Positions 1 through 8,722 of a DNA stretch of 64,000 nucleotides are shown piece by piece. Numbering within the stretch: the stretch's first letter is position 1; each line of letters begins with the position of its first letter. The translations under genes and the position numbers were made by a program. The notes under the pieces were generated by a model that worked only from the letters and a program-made list of their open reading frames with translations, had not been told where the DNA came from and ran no database searches. The stretch lies in NCBI RefSeq assembly GCF_015352975.1, contig NZ_JACYIZ010000001.1:496001-560000 (forward strand), read 5' to 3'. Source of the stretch: Aestuariimicrobium ganziense. GTDB lineage: Bacteria > Actinomycetota > Actinomycetes > Propionibacteriales > Propionibacteriaceae.

Positions 1-316
1 CGACGACCAACTGGCCGGCATCGACGTTGGGCGCCCCGCAGACGATGCCGCGGTGAGTGTCGACACCCTCGGCGCTGTCGGCGTTGTGGTGGCCGACGTC
101 GACCAGGCACCACGAGATGGTGCGGCCGTTCTTCTGCGGTTCGCGGGCGCACTCCAGCACTCGTCCGACCACGACCGGACCACTCCAGCCGGGCTCGACC
201 CGCTCGATCCGCTCGACGGTCAGACCGAGCCGGGTGAACTGCTCGGCGACCTGGTCGACGGTGACGTCGTCACCCAGCTGCGCCCAGTCGCGCAGCCAGC
301 TCATCGGGGCCCTCAT
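1..316 (-). CDS. pheT: Phenylalanyl-tRNA synthetase beta subunit, N-terminal part (runs off the window)
   Basis: This is the first ~105 residues of the beta chain of the alpha2beta2 cytoplasmic enzyme that charges tRNA-Phe. The translation starts MRAPMSWLRDWAQ, the usual PheT N-terminus, and continues into the tRNA-binding (EMAP/OB-like) domain, with readable stretches such as GPVVVGRVLE and RGIVCGAPN that are typical of it. The ATG at 316 overlaps the pheS stop as ATGA, so the subunits are probably translationally coupled. A second in-frame ATG at 304 is possible. The rest of the gene lies before position 1. Confidence 0.93.
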   Translation of the reverse strand, partial: MRAPMSWLRDWAQLGDDVTVDQVAEQFTRLGLTVERIERVEPGWSGPVVVGRVLECAREPQKNGRTISWCLVDVGHHNADSAEGVDTHRGIVCGAPNVDAGQLVV

Positions 317-1422
317 CGTGCACCTCCACGCAGTGTGCGGCTGTAGCGGACGTCACCCTCGACCATCTCGCGCATGTCTTCGGCGCCGTTGCGGAACATC
401 AGCGTGCGCTCGATGCCCATGCCGAAGGCGAAGCCGGAGTAGACGTCGGCGTCGATGCCGACCGCGGCCAGCACCCGCGGGTTGACCACACCGCAGCCGC
501 CCCACTCGATCCAGCCCTCGGACCTGCAGGTGCGGCACGGCCGGTCGGGGTTGCCGACCGACTCGCCGCGGCAGACGAAGCACTCCAGGTCCATCTCGGC
601 GCTGGGCTCGGTGAACGGGAAGTAGTGCGGACGAAGCCGGGTGCGCACGTCACCGAACAGTTCACGGGCGAAGTGGTCGAGGGTGCCCTTCAGGTGGGCC
701 ATGGTGATGCCCTTGTCGACGCACAGCCCCTCGATCTGGTGGAAGACCGGCAGGTGGGTCGGATCGTACTCGTCGGCGCGGTAGGTGCGACCGGGGCAGA
801 CCACGTAGACCGGCAGGTCGCGGTTGAGCAGCGCGCGGATCTGCACCGGTGAGGTGTGGGTGCGCATCACCAGGCCGTGGTCGATCGGGTCGACGAACAG
901 GGTGTCGGTGGTGCCGCGCGAGGGATGGTCGGGCCCGATGTTGAGGGCGTCGAAGTTCAGCCACTCCCCCTCGAGCTCGGGGCCCTCGGCGACCTCCCAG
1001 CCCATCGCGGTGAAGACGTCGTTGAGCTGGTCGATCAGGGCGGTGACCGGGTGCACCGCACCCTGGGGGTGCAGTTCGACCGGCAGTGTCATGTCGAGGC
1101 GTTCGGCACGCAACGTGGCCTCGAGTTCGGCGGCGGTGACCTCGGCCTCGCGCTCGCGGAACACCTCGGTGATCCGGCCGCGGGCCTGGCCGATGCGCTG
1201 GCCGGCGACCCGGCGGGCCTCGGGCGGCAGCGCACCGATCTCACGGTTGGCCAGGGCGATCGGCGAGCGGTCGCCGAGGTGGTCGAGGCGGGCCTGCTTG
1301 AGGCCGGCGATGCTGTCGGCCGCACGGATGGCGGTGACGGCCTGGTCGACCATCTCGGCGATCGCGGCCTCGTCGAGGGCAGCGACCTGCACAGGGTCGT
1401 AATTGGTGTTGGGCCCACTCAT
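313..1422 (-). CDS. pheS: Phenylalanyl-tRNA synthetase alpha subunit
   Basis: PheS, 369 residues, is the catalytic alpha chain of class II phenylalanyl-tRNA synthetase. It has an N-terminal coiled-coil region (about 1-110) rich in Ala, Arg and Glu, then the class II core. Motif 2 lies around FHQIEGLCVD, and motif 3 with the aminoacylation pocket is FGMGIERTLMFRNG near residue 340. Length is normal for the family. The ATG at 1422 has a GAGAGG ribosome site about 11 bases upstream. pheT follows with an ATGA overlap. In related bacteria pheST usually sits directly after infC-rpmI-rplT-trmH; here a plus-strand block separates them. Confidence 0.97.
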   Translation of the reverse strand: MSGPNTNYDPVQVAALDEAAIAEMVDQAVTAIRAADSIAGLKQARLDHLGDRSPIALANREIGALPPEARRVAGQRIGQARGRITEVFREREAEVTAAELEATLRAERLDMTLPVELHPQGAVHPVTALIDQLNDVFTAMGWEVAEGPELEGEWLNFDALNIGPDHPSRGTTDTLFVDPIDHGLVMRTHTSPVQIRALLNRDLPVYVVCPGRTYRADEYDPTHLPVFHQIEGLCVDKGITMAHLKGTLDHFARELFGDVRTRLRPHYFPFTEPSAEMDLECFVCRGESVGNPDRPCRTCRSEGWIEWGGCGVVNPRVLAAVGIDADVYSGFAFGMGIERTLMFRNGAEDMREMVEGDVRYSRTLRGGAR

Positions 1423-1450
1423 GGGTGGTGGTTCCTCTCGGTTCCAGATG

Positions 1451-1522
1451 GGGGGACGACGTGCTGGTCGGTGCTCCCCCGACCGGTCACCTCAGGAATC
1501 AGGACGCGACGCGTCGTCCCCC
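1451..1522 (-). promoter_or_regulatory. Structured leader upstream of pheS
   Basis: The ~200-base stretch between pheS and the divergent gene at 1624 holds an 11-base perfect inverted repeat, GGGGGACGACG (1451-1461) with CGTCGTCCCCC (1512-1522). It encloses a smaller stem (GGTCGG/CCGACC). On the minus strand this would fold in the pheST mRNA leader. I see no Phe-rich leader peptide and no T-box sequence, so a regulatory role is inference only. Confidence 0.4.
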
Positions 1523-1623
1523 GAGGCCTGCCGGCCGGGGGCACTGAAATCGCCGTCCACACACGCTGGCGACTGTATCAGCCCCTGCGGGGATGGCCTC
1601 ACTGGCTCTGAGAGGCTGGACCC

Positions 1624-2310
1624 ATGGATCGAGTCGCCCACGCCGTCACCGCTGCGCTGGCCTGGCTCGGTGTGGTGGCGACCGTGGTCATCTCGACGGT
1701 CGACGGGTATGCCCGGGTGGCGATAGAGCCCGGGTTGTACGGCAACTCCGCGCCGGGCTGGTCGGGGGCGATGGTGCGCCTGCTCGATTCGCTGAGCTAC
1801 TTCACGATCTGGTCGAACATCGTGGTGGCGGTCTCGACCACGTCGTTGGCCCTGCAGCCGAACGGTGTCACGCCCTGGCGCCGGGCACTGCGGTTGTCGG
1901 GGCTGCTGATGATCACCATCACCGCGATCGTCTACTGGGTGCTGCTGTCGCCGTATGTCGAGGTGAGCGGTTGGGGGCACCTGACCAACCCGTTGACCCA
2001 TGTCATCGTGCCGGCGCTCACGGTGCTGGTCTGGCTGGTGTGGGGGCCGCGGGGGTGTATCACGTGGCGGACGGTGCCGGCAGCGCTGGTGGTGCCGCTG
2101 GTCTGGGTGGGTTACATGCTGGTCCGCGGAGCGATCGGGGGCACCTATCCCTACGGCTTCACCAATGTAGGCCTGCACGGCTACGTCACGGTGCTCGCCC
2201 TGGTGGCAGTGATCTTCGCGCTCGGCCTGGTGATCGCCGCGGCATTCGCCGGCCTCGACCGACTGCTCGGCCGCCGGGTGGTAGCTTCGTCGTCCATGAC
2301 CCGTTCCTGA
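1624..2310 (+). CDS. Pr6Pr-family integral membrane protein
   Basis: A 228-residue polytopic membrane protein with about six hydrophobic segments. Sequence marks include FTIWSNIVVAV around residue 60, the PLTHVIVPALTVLVW segment and the YPYGFTNVGLHGY loop near residue 180. These resemble the Pr6Pr/FAR-17a-type six-helix family found in actinobacteria, whose biochemical role is not settled. It is the first gene of a plus-strand block placed between trmH and pheS. The divergent spacing from pheS leaves about 200 bases for both promoters. Confidence 0.75.
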   Translation: MDRVAHAVTAALAWLGVVATVVISTVDGYARVAIEPGLYGNSAPGWSGAMVRLLDSLSYFTIWSNIVVAVSTTSLALQPNGVTPWRRALRLSGLLMITITAIVYWVLLSPYVEVSGWGHLTNPLTHVIVPALTVLVWLVWGPRGCITWRTVPAALVVPLVWVGYMLVRGAIGGTYPYGFTNVGLHGYVTVLALVAVIFALGLVIAAAFAGLDRLLGRRVVASSSMTRS

Positions 2311-2356
2311 CGCTGTTCATCGTCGCCCACCAGTCCTGTTCACGAACGGATCCGTC

Positions 2357-2836
2357 ATGCCCCAAGACCTGTTGACCTGCCCACTGGGCGACCTGCCGAC
2401 CACCGACGGCGACACACGGCTGCGCACCATGCGCTCCAGCGATCGCGACGACCTGGCCGCCGCCTACCAGTCGGCCTACCCACCCGAGATCGGTGCCGCC
2501 AACCACGCTGAGGCGCTGACCGAGATGGATGCCACCTTCGCCGGTCAGTACGGCGTGCTGCGCGACGATGCGTCCTTCGTCGCCCTCGACGGCCCACGGG
2601 TGGTCGGGGCGGTGATGGTGACCGAGCGCTCGATCTGGGACGAGGGTCTGGAGGGCCCGTTCATCATCGACCTGTTCGTCCACGCCGACCAGAAGGGACG
2701 AGGCTTCGGCGCCGCCCTGGTGCGGGCGGCGATGGACGCCTGCATCCGCGCAGGCGACAACCAACTGTCGCTGCGGGTGGGTGAGGGCAGCTCGCCAGCG
2801 GCATTCGCGCTCTACCGGCGGCTGGGGTTCCAGTAG
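2357..2836 (+). CDS. GNAT-family N-acetyltransferase
   Basis: A 159-residue single-domain GNAT protein. After a short lead, the fold is recognisable from the acetyl-CoA-binding motif A region (IIDLFVHADQKGRGFGAALV, around 98-117), followed by the helix AMDACIRAG and the motif B strand YRRLGFQ at the very C-terminus. The R/Q-x-x-G-x-G/A pattern is present as QKGRGFGA. The substrate cannot be read from sequence. It lies 46 bases after the Pr6Pr-like gene on the same strand and just before two gene remnants. Confidence 0.82.
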   Translation: MPQDLLTCPLGDLPTTDGDTRLRTMRSSDRDDLAAAYQSAYPPEIGAANHAEALTEMDATFAGQYGVLRDDASFVALDGPRVVGAVMVTERSIWDEGLEGPFIIDLFVHADQKGRGFGAALVRAAMDACIRAGDNQLSLRVGEGSSPAAFALYRRLGFQ

Positions 2837-2845
2837 GGTCACGCC

Positions 2846-3024
2846 ATGGCGGGGCTCGAACCCTCGGCGCGGAGGGGTTACGGACTGGGATCGGTGGCGA
2901 CCGGGTCGTTCGGCACGGTGCCCGGCCTGCTGCTGCTGCCCTACCTCACCGATCGCCTCGGCGTGACTGCCGCGCTGGCCGGACTGGTCGTGTTCCTGCC
3001 CAAGGCCTGGGACGTGATCCTGAA
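2846..3024 (+). pseudogene. 5' remnant of an MFS_2 (GPH/MelB-like) sugar transporter
   Basis: The first ~60 codons read RRGYGLGSVATGSFGTVPG, then LLLLPYLTDRLGVTAALAG and PKAWDVILNP. This is the N-terminal pair of helices and the conserved D-x-I/V-x-N-P motif of GPH/MFS_2 sodium-sugar symporters, which normally run about 430 residues. After NP, where the family continues into the first cytoplasmic loop, homology stops and the frame runs into unrelated arginine-rich sequence. The remainder is deleted, so this is very probably non-functional. It abuts a second remnant. Confidence 0.75.
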
Positions 3025-3029
3025 CCCGG

Positions 3030-3131
3030 ATGGCGCACGTCAATGCCCTGCTCGACGCGGCCCCACCCGGGGTTCGCGAGGCGTTGCTGTTGGGCTTTCT
3101 CGACCAGTTGTCTCGCCCTACAGACCGCTGA
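3030..3131 (+). pseudogene. C-terminal remnant of an unrelated small protein
   Basis: A 33-codon plus-strand frame reads HVNALLDAAPPGVREALLLG and ends FLDQLSRPTDR-stop. It looks like an amphipathic helical C-terminus, not random sequence, but it begins abruptly a few bases after the truncated transporter and lies in a different frame from it. The last 14 bases overlap the 3' end of the convergent trmH gene. The simplest reading is a deletion that removed most of the transporter and the front of this gene. I cannot name the parent family. Confidence 0.4.
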
Positions 3132-3927
3132 CGCGCTGTGCGCTGGCGGTGGCGTAGAGACAGACCGCGGCGGCGGTCGACAGGTTGAGTGACTCGGCTC
3201 GTCCCCACATCGGCACTCCGACCACCCTGTCGGCCAGGGACCGTTCGTGCTCGGGCAGGCCCCAGGCCTCGTTGCCCATCACCCACGCGGTGGGACGAGC
3301 CAGCGCTCCCTCGGCGGCCAGGTCGTCCAGGGACGAGCCGCCACCGTCGGCGGCCAGCACCTGCAGGCCATGCCCGCGCAGGTGGGCGACGGCCTCGTCC
3401 AGACTGACCCCGGTGACCACCGGCAGGTGGAAGACCGATCCGACTGAGGCGCGCACCAGCTTGGGGTTGTGCAGGTCGACCGAGCCTGCGGTGAGCACCA
3501 CTGCGTCGGCGCCGAACGCGTCGGCGCAGCGGATCACGGTGCCGGCGTTGCCGGGGTCTCGCACCTGGGCGCAGACCACCACCAGTCGCAGGGTGGCCGG
3601 TAGGTCGTCCCAGCCGGAACGCAGCTGTCGGCACAGGGCGAACACACCCTGGCTGGCGACGGTGTCGGACAGTTGCCGCACGTCATCGGTGGTGGCCAGC
3701 AGCAGCCGGTCGGGCGGTGTCAGGGCGACGATCTCGGCGTGGGCCTCGGGGTCGTCGACCAGCACCCAGTCCACCCGGTCGGGGTCGGCCAGCGCCTCGC
3801 GCACGGCCTGGGTGCCCTCGACCAAGAACTGGCCGCTCTGGTCGCGGAACTTCTTGGTCAGCAACTGACGAGCCGACCGCAGCTGGGCCCTGGAGAGGGT
3901 CCGGCTGACGATCGGCTCGTCGGTCAC
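3118..3927 (-). CDS. TrmH/SpoU-family RNA 2'-O-ribose methyltransferase
   Basis: A 269-residue SPOUT methyltransferase using SAM, probably acting on rRNA or tRNA. It has an N-terminal substrate-binding domain (GQFLVEGTQAVREAL, residues ~27-41), then the trefoil-knot domain with motif 1 (DPGNAGTVIRCADAFGADAV), motif 2 (VMGNEAWGLP) and motif 3 (SLNLSTAAAVCLY). I chose the GTG at 3927, 13 bases after the rplT stop; a longer frame would run into rplT. Its place directly behind rplT matches the usual infC-rpmI-rplT-trmH order. Exact target nucleotide unknown. Confidence 0.9.
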   Translation of the reverse strand: MTDEPIVSRTLSRAQLRSARQLLTKKFRDQSGQFLVEGTQAVREALADPDRVDWVLVDDPEAHAEIVALTPPDRLLLATTDDVRQLSDTVASQGVFALCRQLRSGWDDLPATLRLVVVCAQVRDPGNAGTVIRCADAFGADAVVLTAGSVDLHNPKLVRASVGSVFHLPVVTGVSLDEAVAHLRGHGLQVLAADGGGSSLDDLAAEGALARPTAWVMGNEAWGLPEHERSLADRVVGVPMWGRAESLNLSTAAAVCLYATASAQRVSGL

Positions 3928-3940
3928 TGGGTGCTGCCGA

Positions 3941-4309
3941 TCAGGCAGCGGCGGCGGGCTGGTTGTCCTGGGCGACCTTGACCAGCGCGGAGAACGCGGT
4001 GGGGTCGTTGACGGCCAGCTCGGCCAGGATCTTGCGGTCGACCTCGACACCAGCGGTCTTCAGGCCGTTGATGAAGCGGTTGTAGGTCATGCCCTCGGCG
4101 CGGCAGGCTGCGTTGATCCGCTGGATCCACAGGCTGCGGAAGTCGCCCTTCTTGGCGCGACGGTCGCGGTAGGCGTAGGTCATCGAGTGGAGCATCTGCT
4201 CCTTGGCCTTGCGGTACAGCCGCGAGCGCTGCCCGCGGTAGCCCGAGGCCAGCTCGAGCACTTCGCGGCGCTTCTTGTGCGCATTCACAGAACGCTTGAC
4301 GCGTGCCAT
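3941..4309 (-). CDS. rplT: Ribosomal protein bL20
   Basis: L20, 122 residues, binds 23S rRNA early in large-subunit assembly. It has the basic N-terminus [18 protein letters not shown], the [19 protein letters not shown] core and a [12 protein letters not shown] segment, all diagnostic. The C-terminus has a short Ala tail. It is preceded by an AAGGAGAAAG-type ribosome site and lies 70 bases after rpmI. Confidence 0.98.
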   Translation of the reverse strand: MARVKRSVNAHKKRREVLELASGYRGQRSRLYRKAKEQMLHSMTYAYRDRRAKKGDFRSLWIQRINAACRAEGMTYNRFINGLKTAGVEVDRKILAELAVNDPTAFSALVKVAQDNQPAAAA

Positions 4310-4379
4310 GGTCTTTCTCCTTGTGATTCGGGGTGGTGGTCTCGTTGCGTCGCGACCACCGACGGGCGGTGGGGACTGG

Positions 4380-4592
4380 TCAGAGACCGAGAAGCTTCTT
4401 GGCCGACTTGCGGTCGGCGGCCGACACCTCGACCATGCCGCCCTTGAGGCGGTGCTTGTTGCGGCTGCCGGTGGTCGGGGCCGACGCGAACGCAGCGCCG
4501 GACTTGCGCCCGGCCTGCATGCGACGCAGCTTGCCGGTGCCGGTCAGCTTGTAGCGCTTCTTGGCGCCCGAGTGGGTCTTCATCTTCGGCAT
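4380..4592 (-). CDS. rpmI: Ribosomal protein bL35
   Basis: L35, 70 residues, starts [20 protein letters not shown] and ends LLGL. The highly basic composition and the [10 protein letters not shown] start are unmistakable. The ATG at 4592 is preceded by GAAGGAG. It lies 103 bases after infC and 70 bases before rplT, in the standard IF3-L35-L20 operon. Confidence 0.97.
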   Translation of the reverse strand: MPKMKTHSGAKKRYKLTGTGKLRRMQAGRKSGAAFASAPTTGSRNKHRLKGGMVEVSAADRKSAKKLLGL

Positions 4593-4695
4593 GGTTGCCG
4601 CTCCTTCGTGGTAGTGCCGTCGCGGCCAGCCGCGGCGGGTGAACCGGCGGACCGGTTCAGGGGTGGCGGGAGACCCGCCAGTGGTCTGGGTGGAC

Positions 4696-5382
4696 TCAGA
4701 GGTCGATGTCTGGGTCCAGGTTGTCGGCCGGGCCGCGCTTCTTCTTCTCGTGCGGCACGTGGGCGGCCCGCAGCCGGGCCTCCTCCTCGCGCTCGGCGTC
4801 CTGGTTGGCCTTGCGGGCAGCCATCCGGGCGTCGCGCTCGGCCTTGACGTCGGCACGGGCCTCGGTCTTCTTGCGGGTCGGCCCGAGAACCATCAGCATG
4901 TTGCGACCGTCCAGCTTGGGGGCGGACTCGACGTAGCCGAACTCGGCGACGTCCTCGGCCAGCTTGCCCAGCAGGTTCACCCCCAGTTCGGGACGCGACT
5001 GCTCACGTCCACGGAACATGATGGTGATCTTGACCTTGTCACCGGCCTTGAGGAACCGGACGACGTGGCCCTTCTTGGTCTCGTAGTCGTGATCGTCGAT
5101 CTTCGGCCGAAGCTTCATCTCCTTGATCACGGTGTTGGTCTGGTTGCGACGTGCGTCGCGGGCCTTCTGGGCGTTCTCGTACTTGAACTTGCCGTAGTCC
5201 ATGAGCTTGGCCACGGGCGGACGAGCCATCGGCGCCACCTCGACCAGGTCGAGGTCGTGCTCGCGAGCCAACTGCAGGGCCTGCTGCACGGGGACGACGC
5301 CCACCTGCTCGCCGGCGGGTCCGACCAGGCGGACCTCCGGGACGCGGATCCGCTCATTGATGCGGTGTTGTTCGGTGCTGAT
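4696..5382 (-). CDS. infC: Translation initiation factor IF-3, starting at an AUC codon
   Basis: IF3, 228 residues, binds the 30S subunit, prevents premature 50S joining and checks start-codon fidelity. The N-domain reads [20 protein letters not shown], the linker runs through [19 protein letters not shown], and the C-domain holds [19 protein letters not shown]. The C-terminus carries a ~40-residue charged extension ([14 protein letters not shown] onward). The conserved N-terminus begins at ATC (5382-5380), 4 bases after GGAGG. The nearest in-frame GTG, at 5304, would delete the conserved start, and the ATG at 5357 is out of frame. A rare start codon on infC is the known device for IF3 autoregulation in E. 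coli (AUU). Confidence 0.93.
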   Translation of the reverse strand: MSTEQHRINERIRVPEVRLVGPAGEQVGVVPVQQALQLAREHDLDLVEVAPMARPPVAKLMDYGKFKYENAQKARDARRNQTNTVIKEMKLRPKIDDHDYETKKGHVVRFLKAGDKVKITIMFRGREQSRPELGVNLLGKLAEDVAEFGYVESAPKLDGRNMLMVLGPTRKKTEARADVKAERDARMAARKANQDAEREEEARLRAAHVPHEKKKRGPADNLDPDIDL

Positions 5383-5385
5383 TGT

Positions 5386-5391
5386 TCCTCC
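5386..5391 (-). promoter_or_regulatory. Strong Shine-Dalgarno that fixes the infC AUC start
   Basis: The minus strand reads GGAGGA, then ACA, then ATC. This near-perfect ribosome site has no ATG, GTG or TTG in frame close by, which is the main reason for placing the infC start at the ATC codon. Confidence 0.75.
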
Positions 5392-5459
5392 AAGGTTGTG
5401 GTGGTGGCGTGCCCACCTCGACCGCCCCGATGCCCTGGAAGAGCCTCTGACAAGCAGAA

Positions 5460-5485
5460 AGGCCCTCGCGGGGTCGCGAAGGCCT
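5460..5485 (-). terminator. Terminator-like hairpin in the infC leader (possible attenuator)
   Basis: On the minus strand AGGCCTTCGCG (5485-5475) pairs over 11 bases, with one G-U, with CGCGAGGGCCT (5470-5460) across a 4-base loop, followed by TTTCTGCTTG. It lies about 78 bases before the infC start and after the candidate promoter at 5604-5609. It could therefore act as an attenuator of infC-rpmI-rplT. If the real promoter is downstream of it, it is instead the terminator of the sseB-like gene. Confidence 0.55.
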
Positions 5486-5603
5486 GACGGTGCACCGGGG
5501 ACGACGAACGCCCCGTCGGAACTGACCTGACCGACAGTGCCGGGCAGGTGGGAGGTCAGGCCCCCACTTCATCGGACCAGACGAACTGGTCACGCACTCA
5601 GTG

Positions 5604-5609
5604 ATTCTA
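5604..5609 (-). promoter_or_regulatory. Candidate -10 box for the infC operon
   Basis: The minus strand reads TAGAAT just past the end of the SseB-like gene. Any -35 is weak (TTTCGT, 18 bases upstream). If used, it gives a leader of about 215 bases containing the hairpin at 5460-5485. Confidence 0.35.
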
Positions 5610-5652
5610 CCGGCCCGGACCGATCAGACGAAATCGTGCGGCAACGGTCGAG

Positions 5653-6162
5653 TCAGCCCGGCCGCTGCTGCATCCATCCGAACTGGGGTGCACCGTCAGC
5701 CTCGGGTTCGAGTTCGACCAGACGTCGCCCCTGGGCCAACTGCTCGACCACGTCGGCGCCGACGACGCACGCCTGTGGGCCGGCCACGTCGACCAGCAGC
5801 ACCGTGGCCCCCGCCTCCCCGACGGTGGCCGCCAGTTCGTCCAGTGTGCAGGGGACGGGCCTGGCCGACCGGTCCCAGGCCTGCAGCGCGTCCAAGCCGG
5901 TGAAGGCGAGGAGTGCACTCTGTCCCGCCGCGTTGGTCATGGTCACCGCCGCCATCTCGGCCTGCCGGTCAGGGTCGGGCCCGTCAGCGTGGTCGTCACC
6001 GGTGGCCACGATCGGCATCAGCAACCGCGCTCCGCCCAGCGCGACGATCGCCCGCAGGTAGCCCAACGGGGCTGCCTGGGCGGCCAGGGCCGCCCGCACC
6101 TGTGGGTCGGCCTCGCCGTGGTCGTCCGCCCAGCGCTGGTCGGGCTGGTGCAGTCGGCTCAT
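5653..6162 (-). CDS. SseB-family protein
   Basis: A 169-residue soluble protein matching the SseB N-terminal domain. The landmarks are RLLMPIVATG (about 46-55), MAAVTMTNAAGQSALLAFTG (about 70-89), ALQAWDRSARPVP and a C-terminal valine-rich strand VLLVDVAGPQACVVGAD. The family is common in actinobacteria and has no firm function; the name comes from an enterobacterial protein. I chose the ATG at 6162; a longer frame adds only low-complexity sequence that overlaps the divergent gene's promoter. Confidence 0.75.
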   Translation of the reverse strand: MSRLHQPDQRWADDHGEADPQVRAALAAQAAPLGYLRAIVALGGARLLMPIVATGDDHADGPDPDRQAEMAAVTMTNAAGQSALLAFTGLDALQAWDRSARPVPCTLDELAATVGEAGATVLLVDVAGPQACVVGADVVEQLAQGRRLVELEPEADGAPQFGWMQQRPG

Positions 6163-6262
6163 GCGCCGAAGCGTAACCGGCGACCCTCCCGAGGGGTCGT
6201 CTGGGGGTGGGTCAGGGTGTCGTCTGGGCGGTTGGCCCGACGGGGTGTGCGAGTCTTGGGGC

Positions 6263-6775
6263 ATGGACCTGCCGATGATCATGATCATGGTGACCGCTGC
6301 GCTCAGCCTGGTGGCCCTGGTCGCCACCCTGGTCGCCCACCAGCGTGGACGAGGCCCGCGCGCGATCCTCCAAGGCATCGGCTGGGTGCTGTTGCCGATC
6401 GGGTTGTGGGTGATCGGGCTGATGGAGTTGTTCGGGCGCGGAGCCGTCGCCGGCTACCGATGGCTGATGAGCACCCCGATGGACCTGCAGCGTTGGATCG
6501 GCGTCTCGATCGTCGCCGTCGCCGTGCTGCTCGTGGTGGTCGGCATGCTGGTCAAGGGCCGCACCAAGGACGAGGCCCGCGCCGCGCGCGAGGCCCGTCG
6601 CCAGCCCGTGGGCGCCACGCCGCAGGGCAGCACCGGCCGCGCACTCCCCTCGTCCCAGGACGGGCGCACCGACCAGAAGCCGGTGGCTCGTCCGGCCGCC
6701 AAGCCCGCCAAGGACGGGCTCAGCGACGAGGACGCCGAGATCGAGGCGATCCTCAAGCGGCGCGGCATCAACTGA
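6263..6775 (+). CDS. Two-helix membrane protein of unknown function
   Basis: A 170-residue protein starting at MDLPMIMIM. It has a first transmembrane helix (about 3-24), a second hydrophobic pair (about 37-58), a third at about 81-104 (RWIGVSIVAVAVLLVVVGML), then a basic and Ala-rich cytoplasmic tail ending DAEIEAILKRRGIN. The conserved end motif suggests a short interaction peptide. Related proteins in Propionibacteriales are sometimes labelled cellulose synthase without good reason. An earlier in-frame start overlapping the SseB-like gene is unlikely. It converges on gltA with an 18-base gap. Confidence 0.6.
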   Translation: MDLPMIMIMVTAALSLVALVATLVAHQRGRGPRAILQGIGWVLLPIGLWVIGLMELFGRGAVAGYRWLMSTPMDLQRWIGVSIVAVAVLLVVVGMLVKGRTKDEARAAREARRQPVGATPQGSTGRALPSSQDGRTDQKPVARPAAKPAKDGLSDEDAEIEAILKRRGIN

Positions 6776-6793
6776 GCCGCAGCACTCCCCGTC

Positions 6794-8101
<1,308 letters not shown>

Positions 8102-8136
8102 GGCCACTCCTTCACGTCGGTGGTGGTGACCACTGT

Positions 8137-8186
8137 CGCTGAGAGTCAGCGTTGATCGAGTTGTGCCCACGTCGTGGTCACGTGGG
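8137..8186 (-). promoter_or_regulatory. Two palindromes in the gltA upstream region
   Basis: CGCTGA-GAG-TCAGCG (8137-8151) ends 36 bases before the gltA start, and CCCACGT-7-ACGTGGG (8166-8186) lies further upstream. Both are perfect inverted repeats of the size of regulator half-sites. The distal one could also be the transcription end of the his operon. No regulator can be named from this alone. Confidence 0.35.
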
Positions 8187-8197
8187 TGTGGCGAACC

Positions 8198-8722
8198 TCA
8201 CTCCGCGGTGGCGGGGGCGTGCAGGCGGACGAGGTCGCGCAGCCGGCGGACCCGCTCGACGGCGGCGTCGCCCTCGACCCGTTGGATGCCGAGCATCATC
8301 CGGTTGTTGCCCTCGGGGTGGTCGGCGCTGGGTCGCAGCACCAGGTAGGGCCAGGCGTCACCGGAGCCGAAGGTCACGCCCTCGACCTCGCTCCACGGGT
8401 GGAACTTGGTGCTGACGGTGTTGCGGACGGTGAGCCCGCGTGCATCGGCGACGATCGTCGAGAGTCCGATGCTCAGCATCATGCCGACCATGAACAGCAC
8501 GAAGAAGGCGAGCGTGGCGATCTGCAGGCCGGTGAACTTGGCCCGGATCGAGGCGTCGAGCATGTACCAGCCGAACAGTGAGCTGGCCACCAGCAGCACC
8601 GACAGCGAGATCGCGGTGCGCAGCACCGGCGCGGAGCGGAAGATCACCTTCTGGTCCCCGGTCAGCTGGGCCGCCCTGCTGGTGGACGCGCTGTCGGTCG
8701 TCCCGTGGTCCTGGGCGGTCAC
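8198..8722 (-). CDS. PH-domain membrane protein
   Basis: A ~174-residue protein with two N-proximal transmembrane helices (roughly 35-55 and 64-90) followed by a bacterial PH-like domain: ADARGLTVRNTVSTKFHPW then SEVEGVTFGSGDAWPYLVL. This layout is frequent next to hisG in actinobacteria, with no known role. The GTG at 8722 overlaps the hisG stop as GTGA, so it is probably translated by coupling; an in-frame GTG at 8731 is an alternative. It ends 96 bases before gltA. Confidence 0.72.
   Translation of the reverse strand: MTAQDHGTTDSASTSRAAQLTGDQKVIFRSAPVLRTAISLSVLLVASSLFGWYMLDASIRAKFTGLQIATLAFFVLFMVGMMLSIGLSTIVADARGLTVRNTVSTKFHPWSEVEGVTFGSGDAWPYLVLRPSADHPEGNNRMMLGIQRVEGDAAVERVRRLRDLVRLHAPATAE

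Noticed and set aside
2846..3157. The whole 103-codon plus-strand frame as one intact protein
   Set aside because: Only the first ~60 codons resemble a real family; the remainder is arginine-rich out-of-frame sequence that extends into the trmH end. It is better described as two remnants.
5354..5593. A 79-codon frame in the infC leader starting near the predicted transcription start, a possible leader peptide
   Set aside because: Composition is arginine/proline-rich out-of-frame noise, it overlaps the infC start, and it has no convincing ribosome site.
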